A stretch of DNA of 64,000 nt, from the NCBI GenBank assembly GCA_965153355.1, contig OZ231126.1, positions 35,216,001 through 35,280,000 of the forward strand, given 5' to 3'. Position numbers and translations under genes: made by a program. How positions within the stretch are numbered: the stretch's first letter is position 1; the number at the start of each line of letters is the position of its first letter. Source of the DNA: Flaccisagitta enflata (Eukaryota > Chaetognatha > Sagittoidea > Aphragmophora). Positions 1 to 10,894 of the stretch are shown piece after piece. Under the pieces are notes generated by a model. The model did not search any database. It was not told the DNA's origin and saw only the letters and a program-made list of their open reading frames with translations.

Positions 1-3000
1 CTGAAAGGTTAGTTTTGAGCCTTTAGGCTGGTATTTGAGCCTTGAGGCTGGTATTTGAGCCTTGAGGCTGGTATTTGAGCCTTGAGGCTAGTTTTTGGGC
101 AGCGGCGCCAAAAGGGACAAAGTCCTGTAGAACACAGGATTGGATTTGGATTTAACATGCTTCTAGAACACAGGAGACTTTCGTTTGTTCGTCCATCCGT
201 TCGTTCATTCCCCCCGGGCCCTTTCAGGCCTTGAATCTGCCCTCTTAGGCCAGAAATTTGCCCTTTCAGGCCTGAAACCTGTCTTCTCAGGCCTAAAATC
301 TGCCCTCCCACGCCAGAAATCTTCCCTCTCAGATGCTAGGCCTGAGAGGGCAGATTTCAGGCTTGAGAGGGCAGATTTTAGGCCTGAGAGGGCCACAGGG
401 GGGGGGCGAACGGACGGACGGACGGACAAATGAACGAACGAAAGTCCCCTGTGTTCTACAGGACTTCGTCCCCTTTGGAGCCGCTGCCCTGCCTCTCATT
501 CCAATTTACAACCATGCAAAGCAGGCAACGGGTATCGCTGACCATGTATTGCCCTTGGGCAACCTGTTGAGCCTTGAAGCTGGTATTTGAGCCTTGAGGC
601 AGGTAGTTGAGCCTCAAGGATGGAATTTGAGCCTCTTGGCTGGAATTTGAGCCTCGGCCGCTGCCCAAAACGGCTTACCAAGTAGGCAGGAGCAATAAGG
701 CAATAAGGCCGCTGCCCAAAAAAGGGAACAACCAACCCACCGACCGACCAAGTAGGCAGGAGCAATAAGGCAATAACTGTCTGTAAATGTTGAGAAAGTA
801 AAGTTTGATGGATGGACTGATCAACGGATGGACCAAAGGTTGGACCAACAGGCGGTTTGACAAAGCATGTATTCGCGTGCATGGGACAAAATATCAGAAC
901 CAGTTGCTTAAGGGCAGATTTCAGGCTTTTTGCGGGCAGATTACAGGCCTGAGAGGGCAGATTTTAGGCCTGAGAAGGCAGATTTTAGGCTTGAGAGAGC
1001 AGATTCCAGGCCCACCCTGAAATCAAAAGCTGCTGATACCAGCAAAACCTTTATTGTGCCTGAAATATTCATTTTTAGAAATTCGGATTGGTTTTGTCTT
1101 AAAGCACATTACCTACCATTTATTTATACAAAATTTCATAGCACTGGCTCTAGCAGTTAAGCTTCCACACAGTTTTGGGTAAAAATATGATTTACCCCAT
1201 GTGAGGTTTCTGTAGAAATTGATAAACTGACCTCTGTAGCTTTAAATCGATGTTATATCTTTATGAATCAGTCATAAATGCTAAAAGAACAGAAAAGTTT
1301 CTGAAAAGAATTCGCAACGACACGTTTCTGGCTGGCTTGTTCTCGCCTTAATTCTCTGTACTTCAATTGATTATTGTACTATTTTCTATTTATTTATTTT
1401 TCTTTTGTACCACTACACTACTGCTGTGTGAATACATTGATTATAAATGGCCAGATTGGTCTTAAAAGTAAGACATTTAAAAAAATAAAATATCAAGATA
1501 CTGAAATTCATCATGCAATCCCAATTTTTTCCTCTGATTGTTTCTGTTTGAGTAGGTTTTGTCCCCTTTGGAGCCGCAGCCCAAAAACCAGAACATGGCA
1601 CTTTTTAGTGGCATGTTACGCGACTCAACACCCTGCTTAGTGCAATGGTGCTCACAAACCTAATTAAGCAGAAATCTCCCTGTGTTCTACAGGACATCGT
1701 CCCCTTTGAGGCCACTGCCCTGCTACCCATCAACTACATTGACAAACATCCAAAGCAGGGCAACAGGTATTGCTGACCACATATTGCCCTTGGGCAACTG
1801 GTTTTGACCTGAAGAGCAGATTTGAGATAAGGTGGCAGGCCTGAGGCTCAAAGGGCAGCTTTGAGGTCTTGAAAGCTGATTTGAGGCCTGGAGGGCTGAT
1901 TTGAGGACTTGTTTTTTAGTCGCATGCTACATGACTAAAACCTAATACAGTGGAACCCCGCAATAACAGCCTCGCTTTCAAAGGTTCCCCATCAATAAAG
2001 GTCAATATTTTGAGGCCAAATGGTAGTTTTTAATGTGATTTCACCTCTCATTAAAGGTTACCCTGAGATAAAGGTAAAAAATCTTCAGTTCCAATGGGAC
2101 TGATGAGGCGGGGTCCTACTGTATGTCTGTCCATCAGTTGGTTGGTTGGTCCCCTTTTGGGCAGCAGCACCAAAGGGGACAAAGTCCTGTAGAACTCAGG
2201 GGGGTGTGTGTTTGTTCGTTTGATTGTTCTTCGATTTGTTCGTCCCCCCCTATGGCAACTCAGACCTCAAATCAGGCCTCTCAGACCTCAAATCAGACCT
2301 ATAAGGCCTCAAATCAGGTCTCTAGGGCCTCAAATCGGCCCTCTCAGGCCTCAAATCCAGCCTCTCAGACCTCTTATACCTCAACTCAGCCTTCACAGGA
2401 CTCAAATCAGCCCTCACAGACCTCAAATCAGCCCTAACAGACCTCAAATCAGGCCTTGGGTCTCAAATGAGCCCACTCAGGCTTCAAATCAACCCAAAGG
2501 CAGTAAATGGTCAGCGGTACCCGTGTCCTGCTTGAGAAATGTGTGATTTAAGTTGAGGGGGAGCAGGGCAACGGCCCCAAAGGAGATGAAGTCCTGTAGA
2601 ACACAGGGGAATCTGTCCATCTGTCCATCAAAATCTAAGCAAAATGGCCAAAATCCAAGCATAACGGCCAAACTCAAGCAAAATGGCCCAAATCTAAGCG
2701 AAATGGCCCAAATCTGCTCAGAATCTTGATATCGGAGGCCACAACATAGGTCTAAGTGGCCAAAATGATGGACCTCAGGCCAAAATGGGGTTTGCTGGCT
2801 AGATTTGGGCCATTTTGCTTGAATTTGGGCTATTTGGCAGAATTTGGGTCAGAATAGTCCCCTAAGGAGACGAAGCCCTGAAGAAGAGGAGAGGGGGGGA
2901 CGGACGGACAAACGGATGTACGGAAGGATGAACAGATTCCCCCTGTGTTCTACAGGACTTTGTCCCCTTTAGGACCGCTGCCCAAAAAATCTTCTCAGGC

Positions 3001-3410
3001 CTCTTTGGGCTTCAAATTTGCCCCCTCAGCCCTCAGTTCATGGATGGATGGACAGGCCGCTTCCCTGCTACCCCCACTCAAATTCACAATCATGAAAAGC
3101 AGGGTAAGGGGTATTGCTGACCACATATTGCCCTTGAGTGACTGGTTTGGCCTGAATAGCAGTTTTGAGGTCAGGTGTCAGGCTTGAGGCCTAAAGGGCA
3201 GATTTGAGGTATTGAAAGCTGATTTGAAGCCTGGAGGTCTTGAGAGCAGATATGCAGTCTGGAAAGTTGATTTGAGGGCATGAGGGTCAAAATCAGGCCT
3301 GAGAGTGCTGATTTGAGGACCCAATAGTAGGGGGTGGACGGACGTCTAGAATTCACCCGTGTCCTACAGCCACTGCCCAAAAAGGGAACCAACCAAATGT
3401 ATGCAATGGG
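1..3410. repeat. Composite dispersed/tandem repeat patchwork
   Basis: Degenerate 20-24 bp tandem units dominate (gagccttgaggctggtattt at 17-97 and 567-655; ggcctgagagggcagatttt at 228-395 and 905-1012; related units at 1800-1920, 2250-2470 and 3170-3320). A boundary block containing CCTGTGTTCTACAGG followed by a gtccccttt/gccgctgccc segment recurs at 449-492, 1678-1722 and 2941-2988 (forward) and at 98-152, 2157-2200 and 2563-2608 (reverse). A second block ending in tattgcccttgggcaac follows it at 521-560, 1765-1800 and 3096-3142. I see no supportable gene; the reading frames here are repeat translations. Confidence 0.75.
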
Positions 3411-4148
3411 ACCAATGACTTAAATGCTTCTAAAGGCATGTGGGCGATCATGGAGAATCTTTTTCGCTGTGGGATTGATCTAGAAACTCATATCCAACAT
3501 GGCAAATCATTGTGAGGTTTGCAGCAATCTTACTAACGCTGCAGGTTTCAATGCACACAAACTCAAAAAGATCTCTTTTATTACCCTGTAAGAAGCGGTT
3601 GACGAGGTGCTGGAGCATACTGATTATCTGAAGCGCTCATCCAGGCAATTACAACATATAAACAGATACCTATCCATGGAACTATATCACTTTCACGCTA
3701 AAAACAAAAGAATCTGACAAGGCACCTTCAAGAGTAAAGAAGATGCAGTTGATGACCCATTCCAGCATACCCTCCAGTAGGGACTAGAAATTGTCAGACC
3801 AAACAACCAAGTTGTTCAAAAGCTAATTATTTTGTACAATAATATCAATTTTAAGGGTCTAAACAGACCTTAATCATCAAAGTGACTCCTTCATGTTCAA
3901 AACTGATTTGCATCTTCAATACTTTGGGTGGAGAGGGCGATGGACGAAAATATTACAGCTAAAAATATTTCGCGACGGTTTTCCGGCATTCAGCACACAG
4001 TTTTGAGGTGGAATGAAAAAGAATTGGACAATGGTCTGTTTGTAAATGTATTTCCCATTGATTACAAATCGTGCTCTGCCCCAGTATAAACTGCACCCAC
4101 CCACCTCCAATAATGTCCCTGGCCACTGCCCACTTATTCGCCGTATAT
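3411..4148. other. No gene recognised
   Basis: AT-rich sequence without a long frame, a convincing splice-bounded exon or an obvious tandem repeat. Confidence 0.5.
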
Positions 4149-4752
4149 CTGGATTGGTTATTAGATAAATCTTTACAGTATGTTTCAACTCGTTTGGAAC
4201 ATTATACGACGGCATAACTCTAGAAGTAATAGAGATAATTTGATTCTGAAAAAAGTCTTGCATAGGTAATAGTTTGGCATTTTATAAACAATTCTCAGGG
4301 ATTTTCTATAGACGCTTGATACTTTTCACACCCTGAGGAAGTTAGGGTCAAATTATGCAAAAAAGGTTATTTTTTTCTCTTTTTTTCAATAAATTACATC
4401 AACAGACAATTTTCTCTCTATTTTCATAAACTACATCAAAATATCTTATATCTGAAACCTATCTGATATGAAAATCTCAAAATTTAAAAAAAATTAAAGC
4501 AAGATAAGTAAACAATTGTTTTCATTGAACAACATTATAGCTTGCTTTGCAAAGCACTATTTTTACTTTATGATATGTTAAGGGGATTAGATTTTTCCAA
4601 AAAATCGCGAGAATCAATCATCACAAAATGCCAAACTATTACCTATACAAGGCTTTTTTCAGTATTAAATCATCTCTATTACTTTTAAAGTTATGCCGTC
4701 ATATAATGTTCCAAACCAGTTGAAACATACAGTATAAAGATAATGTTAACCA
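4149..4752. repeat. Imperfect inverted (foldback) repeat
   Basis: About 130 bp at 4149-4283 recurs as an imperfect reverse complement at 4625-4752, for example ggcataactctagaagtaat against attacttttaaagttatgcc, and aggtaatagtttggcatttt against aaaatgccaaactattacct. The spacer of about 340 bp is AT-rich. This could be a foldback MITE or the remains of two inverted insertions. No transposase is visible. Confidence 0.75.
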
Positions 4753-5240
4753 TATTGTAAACATAACTCATATTTCCTGCCCGTCAATCCCTGAAAGCGA
4801 TCTGTAGAAAGAAGCCAGTAGAATCAGACGAGGAAAAGTTTTAGTGGCTGCAGGGGAAAATGCGCACAAGCTCTGAGTTCTGACTTTTTTTTCTTTTTGG
4901 AACGGAAGGAAAGGAAATAAATAATCATGACGGCGCCTGGAGACCACGGAAGGGCGATTGCTTAGAGGCTGATGCAACATATAGTGCCTTCTTTGACTTT
5001 GTTGGGGTGCTGTCCAAATGAGTCCAACTGCCATTCCTGTTGAAATTTAATGAACTGTTGGTTAATTGCGTCAAAGTTCCCATTTCCTTCGGTTTTGTGC
5101 TTTTCTCTTTCAAGTGGTGAGGGAACACTGGGATGGGTCACAACCGTCGGCATTGAAGTGCATCCCGGTATGTATCCCTCTCTGGAGTGTCAAAGGGGTT
5201 GTTGGCTGTGTCAATAAGACGGCAAATTTTTGAAGGAAAT

Positions 5241-5280
5241 TAGTAGTATGATATAGTACGCCGAACACCCTCGTTTTTTT
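5241..5280 (+). repeat. Dispersed repeat copy (second copy near 36.1 kb)
   Basis: The segment tagtatgatatagtacgccg followed by aacaccctcg and a T run recurs with few changes at 36103-36145. The preceding 100 bp are also weakly alike in the two places. Confidence 0.6.
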
Positions 5281-5284
5281 ATGT

Positions 5285-5448
5285 TGATTTACACGTTGAT
5301 TTACACGTTGACATTTGTTTTTCTTTTATTTATTTTTACGTGCATGGGTTCACGATTGGCTTTGTTGATTTACACGTTGATTTACACGTCGACATTTGTT
5401 TTTCTTTTATTTATTTTTTACGTGCATGGGTTCACGATTGGCTTTGTT
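5285..5448 (+). repeat. Tandem duplication, unit about 82 bp
   Basis: Two near-identical units (about 5285-5364 and 5365-5448), each with gatttacacgttgatttaca, a T-rich middle and gtgcatgggttcacgattgg. They differ by single-base changes and one T. Confidence 0.75.
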
Positions 5449-5449
5449 G

Positions 5450-6239
5450 ATATGAATCTTTATAGTGTAAAAGGTTTAAGATGCAATATGACTAGAAATA
5501 CAACAGCATTACATTTCAAACCTTTTCGTTAAAAGACGTTTTTAGTAGGAAGCCAATAAAGTGATATAAGACGATGGACGGACGCGTTTGAAGAAAAGTG
5601 AAATGACGCGTAATTTAGGAAGCCGCAGGAGGATACAAAAATATCTGTGGTTTGATCTTTATTTCCTGCGGGTTACTAAAAGACGCGGCGCTCAATTGGT
5701 GCGAGAGATAGGTTGCGAAGAAAGTGAATCACCGCGTAATTAAGCAATACACTGTGGGTATAAGAAGACCTGTGGCTGTTCCTATTACCCCAGCATGTTA
5801 CTAAAGGACGCGACGTTCGATGTACGCAAGTGACGAAGGAAGTGAAGGATTTACGCGAGAGATGTAGAAGGCGACACATATTTCCATACGAAAAGACTAC
5901 CAGATCGTAGTTATTTATTGCTTTGGGCTGATAATCCCTTCATACAAATTCATATGTCCGTCAATGAGTTACCATAAAAGTAGGAAACTATTTGTATCGA
6001 AACTCTCTTATGTGCGTAACCGGGAGATTGACGACATGTAAGCTCTCTCTCGTCGCGGTAGCTGAAAGTTTGACGATGACGAGATAAAATTTTGCGCGGC
6101 ATTCTTTCAGTTACGCATATGAGCGAGCGACAGTAGCAGCAATTATATGATCGCGATGTGAGGAAATATTTTTTTCTCGTATAATTTTATCGAAAGAAGA
6201 TGCTATTTGATTTTTGATGTTAGTATTAGACGCAGTAAA
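5450..6239. other. No gene recognised
   Basis: Contains scattered related short stretches (aagacgcg, aagtgaa, cgcgtaatt) that hint at old degenerate repeats. There is no supportable coding frame. Confidence 0.4.
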
Positions 6240-6545
6240 AGACGAAAATTTATAGTTAGCTCGCTGACCTTTAAGATGTAAACTGACATACTAGTCTTAC
6301 TAGACATACTAGTCATACTCAGTTTGCACCCTACATGTCTACAAGATGAGACGCAGACGCAAGATGAGACGCAGACGCAAGATGAGACGCAGACGCAAGA
6401 TGAGACGCAAGATGAGACGCAAGATGAGACGCAAGATGAGACGCAAGATGAGACGCAAGATGAGACGCAGACACAAGATGAGACGCAGACGCAGAGACGA
6501 AAATTTATAGTCAGCTCGTTGACCTTTAAGATGTAAACTGAAAGG
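6240..6545 (+). repeat. Minisatellite flanked by a direct repeat
   Basis: A core of caagatgagacg / cagacg units (6- to 18-bp periods) runs from about 6343 to 6497. It is bracketed by two copies of a roughly 47-bp sequence containing gacgaaaatttatagt and gacctttaagatgtaaactg, at 6240-6286 and 6494-6541. The frames through it only translate the repeat. Confidence 0.7.
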
Positions 6546-6589
6546 AATTCGGCGATTGGAACTCAGTTTGCATCTTACTTGTCTACAAG

Positions 6590-6811
6590 ATGAAAACATT
6601 CTTTGAACGAACAAATAAACAAAAATGAATAAATCGACAAATGAATAAATCAACAAAATGAATAGATTAATAAATCGATGATTGCCAAATGAACAAAAAG
6701 GATGAATAAATCGATTTAATTCCAAATGAGCAAATCGCTTTGAATAATAAAATGAATAAATCGCATAACAAATGAATAAATTGTATAAAATGAATAAATC
6801 GCATAATAAAT
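6590..6811 (+). repeat. AT-rich degenerate tandem repeat (AATGAATAAATCG-type)
   Basis: Units of about 13-15 bp resembling aatgaataaatcg repeat with drift across the segment. No coding signal. Confidence 0.6.
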
Positions 6812-7042
6812 TTAAACCGCTTTTAATTTCCTAATCACGTCATTCAGTTCATCATCACCACTTTCTTCGCTCTCCGCTTTCTTCCCTCTCCATTTGGTCC
6901 ATTTTCCCTCCCCATTATTCCCATCGAAAAAAACATTTTTCCCAGCTGAAACTACTTTCTCCTCCTTCACTTCCGTCCTTTTCTCCTCCCCCACCGATCG
7001 ATGCCGAACGCGACTCGGTTGTTTTGGGATATTTTCATTTTT
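6812..7042 (-). CDS. Tentative 3' exon, charged Lys/Glu-rich peptide
   Basis: A frame of 76 codons opens after a possible acceptor (GTCACAG at 7049-7043) and ends at a stop at 6812-6814. The peptide is strongly charged (motifs VGEEKRTEVKEEK and ESGDDELNDVIRKLK) and has no recognised domain. There is no clear in-frame ATG near its 5' end, so if real it is a terminal exon whose upstream partner is unknown. It lies downstream of the leftward exons at 7410-8215, but no splice linking them was found. Confidence 0.3.
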   Translation of the reverse strand, partial: KNENIPKQPSRVRHRSVGEEKRTEVKEEKVVSAGKNVFFDGNNGEGKWTKWRGKKAESEESGDDELNDVIRKLKAV

Positions 7043-7409
7043 CTGTGACGTCAAACATGTGTTTGTGTGTGTGTGTGTATATAGGGTGTAATAGTCGAAA
7101 TGGAAAAAAATGTTGAAGATGGCAGAGGTTTTTTAGGGTTTTGTAGAAATGGAAAAAATGGTGAAGCGAGAAAGATTGAAAGGTACAGTTTCAGCGGTCA
7201 TGATTGAAAATATAAGAATTAGCTACCCACCATTTGTTTTACAATAATCTAGTCCCAAAGTGCAGAAAGAGCTATTAATAGTGTGGACATCATAACCCGT
7301 AATAGTTACAGGAAAAATTGCAGAAAAAAGCTTGAACCGGCTACAAGAATAGTCTAAAGCCACAAAAATCCCGAGAAAACTTATCTATTATTTTTTTGTA
7401 CCTTTCTTC

Positions 7410-8215
7410 TCACAAAGCAGTTGAACGAAAAAGTCCCACCAAACCATAATCCTCATCATCTCCACAAGTTCCCCTTCCTCTACCACTTGCTCCTCTCGGT
7501 CCTCCTCTGACTCCTCTGTTTCCCCCTCTATTCGCTCTGCCTCCTCTGTTTCCTCCTCTTGGTCTCCCTACTCTTCCACCTCTTACTCCGTTTCTTCTAG
7601 CCACAACTCTTTCCATTCTGTCTCTCTCCGACCTTGCCTCTCTTTCGTTTCTCTCCGCTCTAAGGGCACTCATCACCACTTCCAAATTTCTCAATTGCTC
7701 CTCATGTCTCTCCCTCGCCCTCTCCATCTCCATATCCATGCTCTCGTCAGATCTCAACTCCTGCGCCTCCTCATCCGCTGCAATCTCATTTGGCATCGTA
7801 GGATCAAAGGGATCATTACGCAACTGTTGTTGTCGCGTTAATGAATGGAATTAAAAACTTAAACTTAGTAAATATAACTAGATACAATTTAAGAGGCGTA
7901 TAAACTAAGATGCGTACAAACTAAGAGGCGTACAAACTAGGAGTATACAAACTAGATTAGGGTAGTCTCGTTTGTAACAGGCCTTGTAACTAAAAGCGTA
8001 CAAACTAGATTATGGTCGCTTATGGAAAAAATAATTACCAAGGCCGCCATATTGATGCCCTCCGGCAGCTCCGGCAGCTCCCTATCTCGGCGGCGGGCAA
8101 CAAAGCGGCGTGTAGCCGCACCGATTCCGACAAAGACGCCGAGAGCCAAAATTGTTACCGCGGACCCGATCCTTATGAGGATTTGAACCGAATCGCGATA
8201 AAGCAGATACAAAAA
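7410..8215 (-). CDS. Tentative membrane protein with RGG/Arg-Gly tail, two exons, 5' end unresolved
   Basis: Two leftward exons join in phase 0: about 8215-8039 (donor GTAATT at 8038) and 7823-7410 (acceptor CAACAG). The first encodes a strongly hydrophobic segment (core SAVTILALGVFVGIGAA) followed by an Arg cluster, as expected of one transmembrane helix with a positive flank. The second begins with an acidic/charged helix rich in Glu and Arg, predicted coiled coil (about residues 20-80 of the exon), then an RGG/GRG-repeat tail. RGG tails are generally nucleic-acid or protein binding. No family is recognised and no start codon is identified. The opposite strand of the first exon is also open, so the strand choice rests on the hydrophobic helix and the matching splice phase. 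Confidence 0.35.
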
Positions 8216-8276
8216 CTTAATTCACGATATCTGATTTAGAACTATGAAAATTTGCGGTTCGAATACATGATTTAAC

Positions 8277-8921
8277 TTACAATGCGCTTTTCCAATCGAC
8301 GATTTGCGGGTGGGGAAGGGCTTGTCCGACCGAATGCTCGTCCGATTGTCCATCGTTGATTGTAACGTCCGCCGTCTGTTCACGTTTATCCGATTGTTCG
8401 TAGCCGACCGTAACGTCCGTTGTCTGGCTGTTGTCCGATGAATTCTCGAGGTATGACGAGAACGCGGAAGAGGAGGAAGAGGATGTTGTGGTGGAGGTAG
8501 AGGCGGAAGCGGCGCGGAATGAGGCAGAAGAGGTGGAGGCGGATAAGAGGGACGGGCGCGTGGGCGATGCCGACGAAGAAGTTGATGAGGATGATGACGA
8601 AGATGTTGATGACGTTGTTTGTTGTTGTTTTGTCTTGTTTTTCTTTTGTTTGTGTTTTGAAACCAGTGTTTGTTGTTGTTGTTGTTGTTGTTGTTGTTCT
8701 TTCTGTTGTTTGTCTTCTTGTTGTTTTTGTTGTTCTTTTTGTTGTTGTCTGTGTTCTTCTTGTTCTTTTTGTTCTTGTTCTTTTTGTTCTTGTTCTTTAG
8801 GTTGTTGTTTTTTGTGTTCTTCTTGTTCTTCTTGTTTCTTTTGTTCTTTTTGTTTTTTCTGTTTTTCTTGGTCGTCTTGTTGTTTTTGTTTTTGATCCGT
8901 TTTCTGTTTAAATTCTTGTTC

Positions 8922-8956
<35 letters not shown>

Positions 8957-8964
8957 CAGTAGTA

Positions 8965-8995
<31 letters not shown>

Positions 8996-9912
8996 ATGAT
9001 GTTATTGATGTTGACGTTGTTGTTGATGTTGTTGTTGTTGTGATCGGCGGGGTCGAGAAGGACGATGAAGATGATGAAGATGTTGAAGAAGATGGTAACA
9101 AAATTGTTACCAACTCTTCTCTTTCTCTTTCTTTTTCTCTTTTACTCTCACTTTCTCTTTCTCTTTCTCTTTCATTCCTTTCATTTTCATTTTCGCTTTC
9201 ATTTTCGCTTTCATTTTCACTTTCATATTCACTTTCATTTTCACTTTCATTTTCACTTTCACTTTCATCGCTCTCATATCTCACCTCTCTTTCGCTTTCT
9301 CTTTCTCTTTCTCTTTCTCTTTCCCCTTCGTCCATCAACGTCGTTGTTGTTGTTGTTGGTGTTGATTTTGTTGATGACGATGTTGCTGTTGTCGTCGTGG
9401 CCGTCGAAGAAGAAGGAGGAGGAGGAGGAAGAGGATGAGGATGAGGTAGTGGATGAAGAAGTGGATGATGAAGAGGATGAAGAAGCGGGATCTCCACCCC
9501 AACCGCCACTTCCTCCACTCGTGGTGGCCAGCCTCTTCCAGGCGGGCCTCCGAGGACCGGCGTCGCCGAGAGAGAAGGCGAGAAGGAGGAGGAAGAATTC
9601 CTGTCGCCTGGAAATATCTGTTTCAAATACAGGTGCAGGTGCAGATGTGGAGGAGGAGAAGGAGGAAATTTTGTTATCTTTTTGGAAATAATTGTAATGA
9701 TGCCCATCTTTACAAAGCAATGAATAGAATCTCGAAGCCGTGTGTGTGAAGCGTATAACTTACCGGAGGAAAGGGCCTACGAGGGATGACCTCGTCGTAC
9801 GGGGTCAGGTTGAAGGATGACGACGCCCGTAAACGCCGCCAATCCATCCCCTGCCGTTGGCGCATCGCCTCCAACTCCTTCTTCCATTCGAGAATGGTTG
9901 CTTGTATACACA
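8277..9912 (-). CDS. Low-complexity Ser/Thr/Gln/Arg-Glu-rich protein, two exons visible
   Basis: Exon 9912-9764 (acceptor TTCAAG, donor GTAAGTTATAC) encodes a normal-composition peptide with EWKKELEAMRQRQ and NLTPYDEVIPRRPFPP. It joins in phase 0 across a 56-bp intron to a 476-codon frame, 9707-8277. That frame runs through Pro/His, Ser/Thr, Arg-Glu, poly-Gln and Ser tracts and ends with a less repetitive stretch (TVGYEQSDKREQTADVT). It may stop at 8277 or splice at GTAAGTT (8280). The frame stays open through six different repeat types, which favours real coding, but poly-Ser/Gln frames are also open by composition. No function is recognised, and exons upstream of 9912 were not fixed. Confidence 0.4.
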
Positions 9913-9924
9913 CTTGAAGAGATC

Positions 9925-9925
<1 letters not shown>

Positions 9926-9990
<65 letters not shown>
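9926..9990 (+). repeat. (GA)n microsatellite
   Basis: Perfect GA dinucleotide array. A smaller interrupted one follows at 10098-10130. Confidence 0.95.
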
Positions 9991-9994
<4 letters not shown>

Positions 9995-10130
9995 AAAAGA
10001 AGAAAAAAACATTTAGTTTATCAACGGAAAAGCGTAGGCGCAAAGTACCCAAGGTTTATGTGAACGTAAGGATCATTACTAATCTATTATTCCCGTGAGT
10101 GAGAGAGAGATAGAGAGAGAGAGATTGTGA

Positions 10131-10894
10131 GAGAAAAAAGAAAGAGAAAGAGAAAGAGATAAAGTGAAATTGCAGTACTTGTTTTCTCCCGCACGTTGCA
10201 GGCTTGATAGGCCTCATTTCTGTCCTTATATCTATTACGCGCATTGGGAAAGAAGAAATAAGGAAAAAAGACAAAGATACACAAGAAGTGAAACAAGAAC
10301 CTCAAGCGAGAAACATAAAATTAACAATTCGAGTACCAACATCACGACAAACTAACCCGCAATGCCCCGTCACTTCCTCGACGCAAAACAGCAGGAAGGC
10401 GTCGTGCTCATCCTCTGTTGAGCTGAAGGAGAGCGGCAGCGATGACGACGACGACGGCCATTGGAAGATGAAGGCGATGAAGATGACGACGACGGAGGCG
10501 ACGACAACGAAGCCGTCCCGAGGCAGCCGCGGCGGCGCCATCACGATTGTTATTGTTGTTATTGTTTCTATTTTGTTATTGTTATTTTGTTATTGTTGTT
10601 ATTGTTTCTATTTTGTATTGTATTGTATTGTATTTTTATTGTTTTTATTTGTATTTGTTTTTTGCTTGTTTGAACACTGGATATATATAGAAAGACGGCA
10701 AGGGTTAGATGATAATGCGTGCAGGCTTAATGAGAGGTGGTAAATAAGCGAGTAATGATAATCACGTCATTGTTGGAAATTGGAAGTCGAAAAAGAATGT
10801 GCGCTCTCAAACATCACATAAAAAAACATCCCACGAGAATAGAATACGCTTAAAGCACATGTCAAATGTCCTTTAGTTGAACCCCGTCTTTCGT
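10131..10894. other. No confident gene; short ambiguous frames and TATTGT-rich tract
   Basis: Both strands carry mid-length open frames over 10204-10545, but neither has clear splice or start support. 10550-10650 is a T-rich (ttattg)n-like tract. Possible upstream exons of the 8.3-9.9 kb gene may lie here; none could be fixed. Confidence 0.35.

Noticed and set aside
6343-6497. CRISPR-like array
   Set aside because: Units are contiguous without unique spacers; it is a minisatellite in a eukaryotic context.
8012-8239. Plus-strand 75-aa frame
   Set aside because: It overlaps the leftward exon with the hydrophobic helix and a matching splice phase; it lacks splice or context support, though it is not fully excluded.
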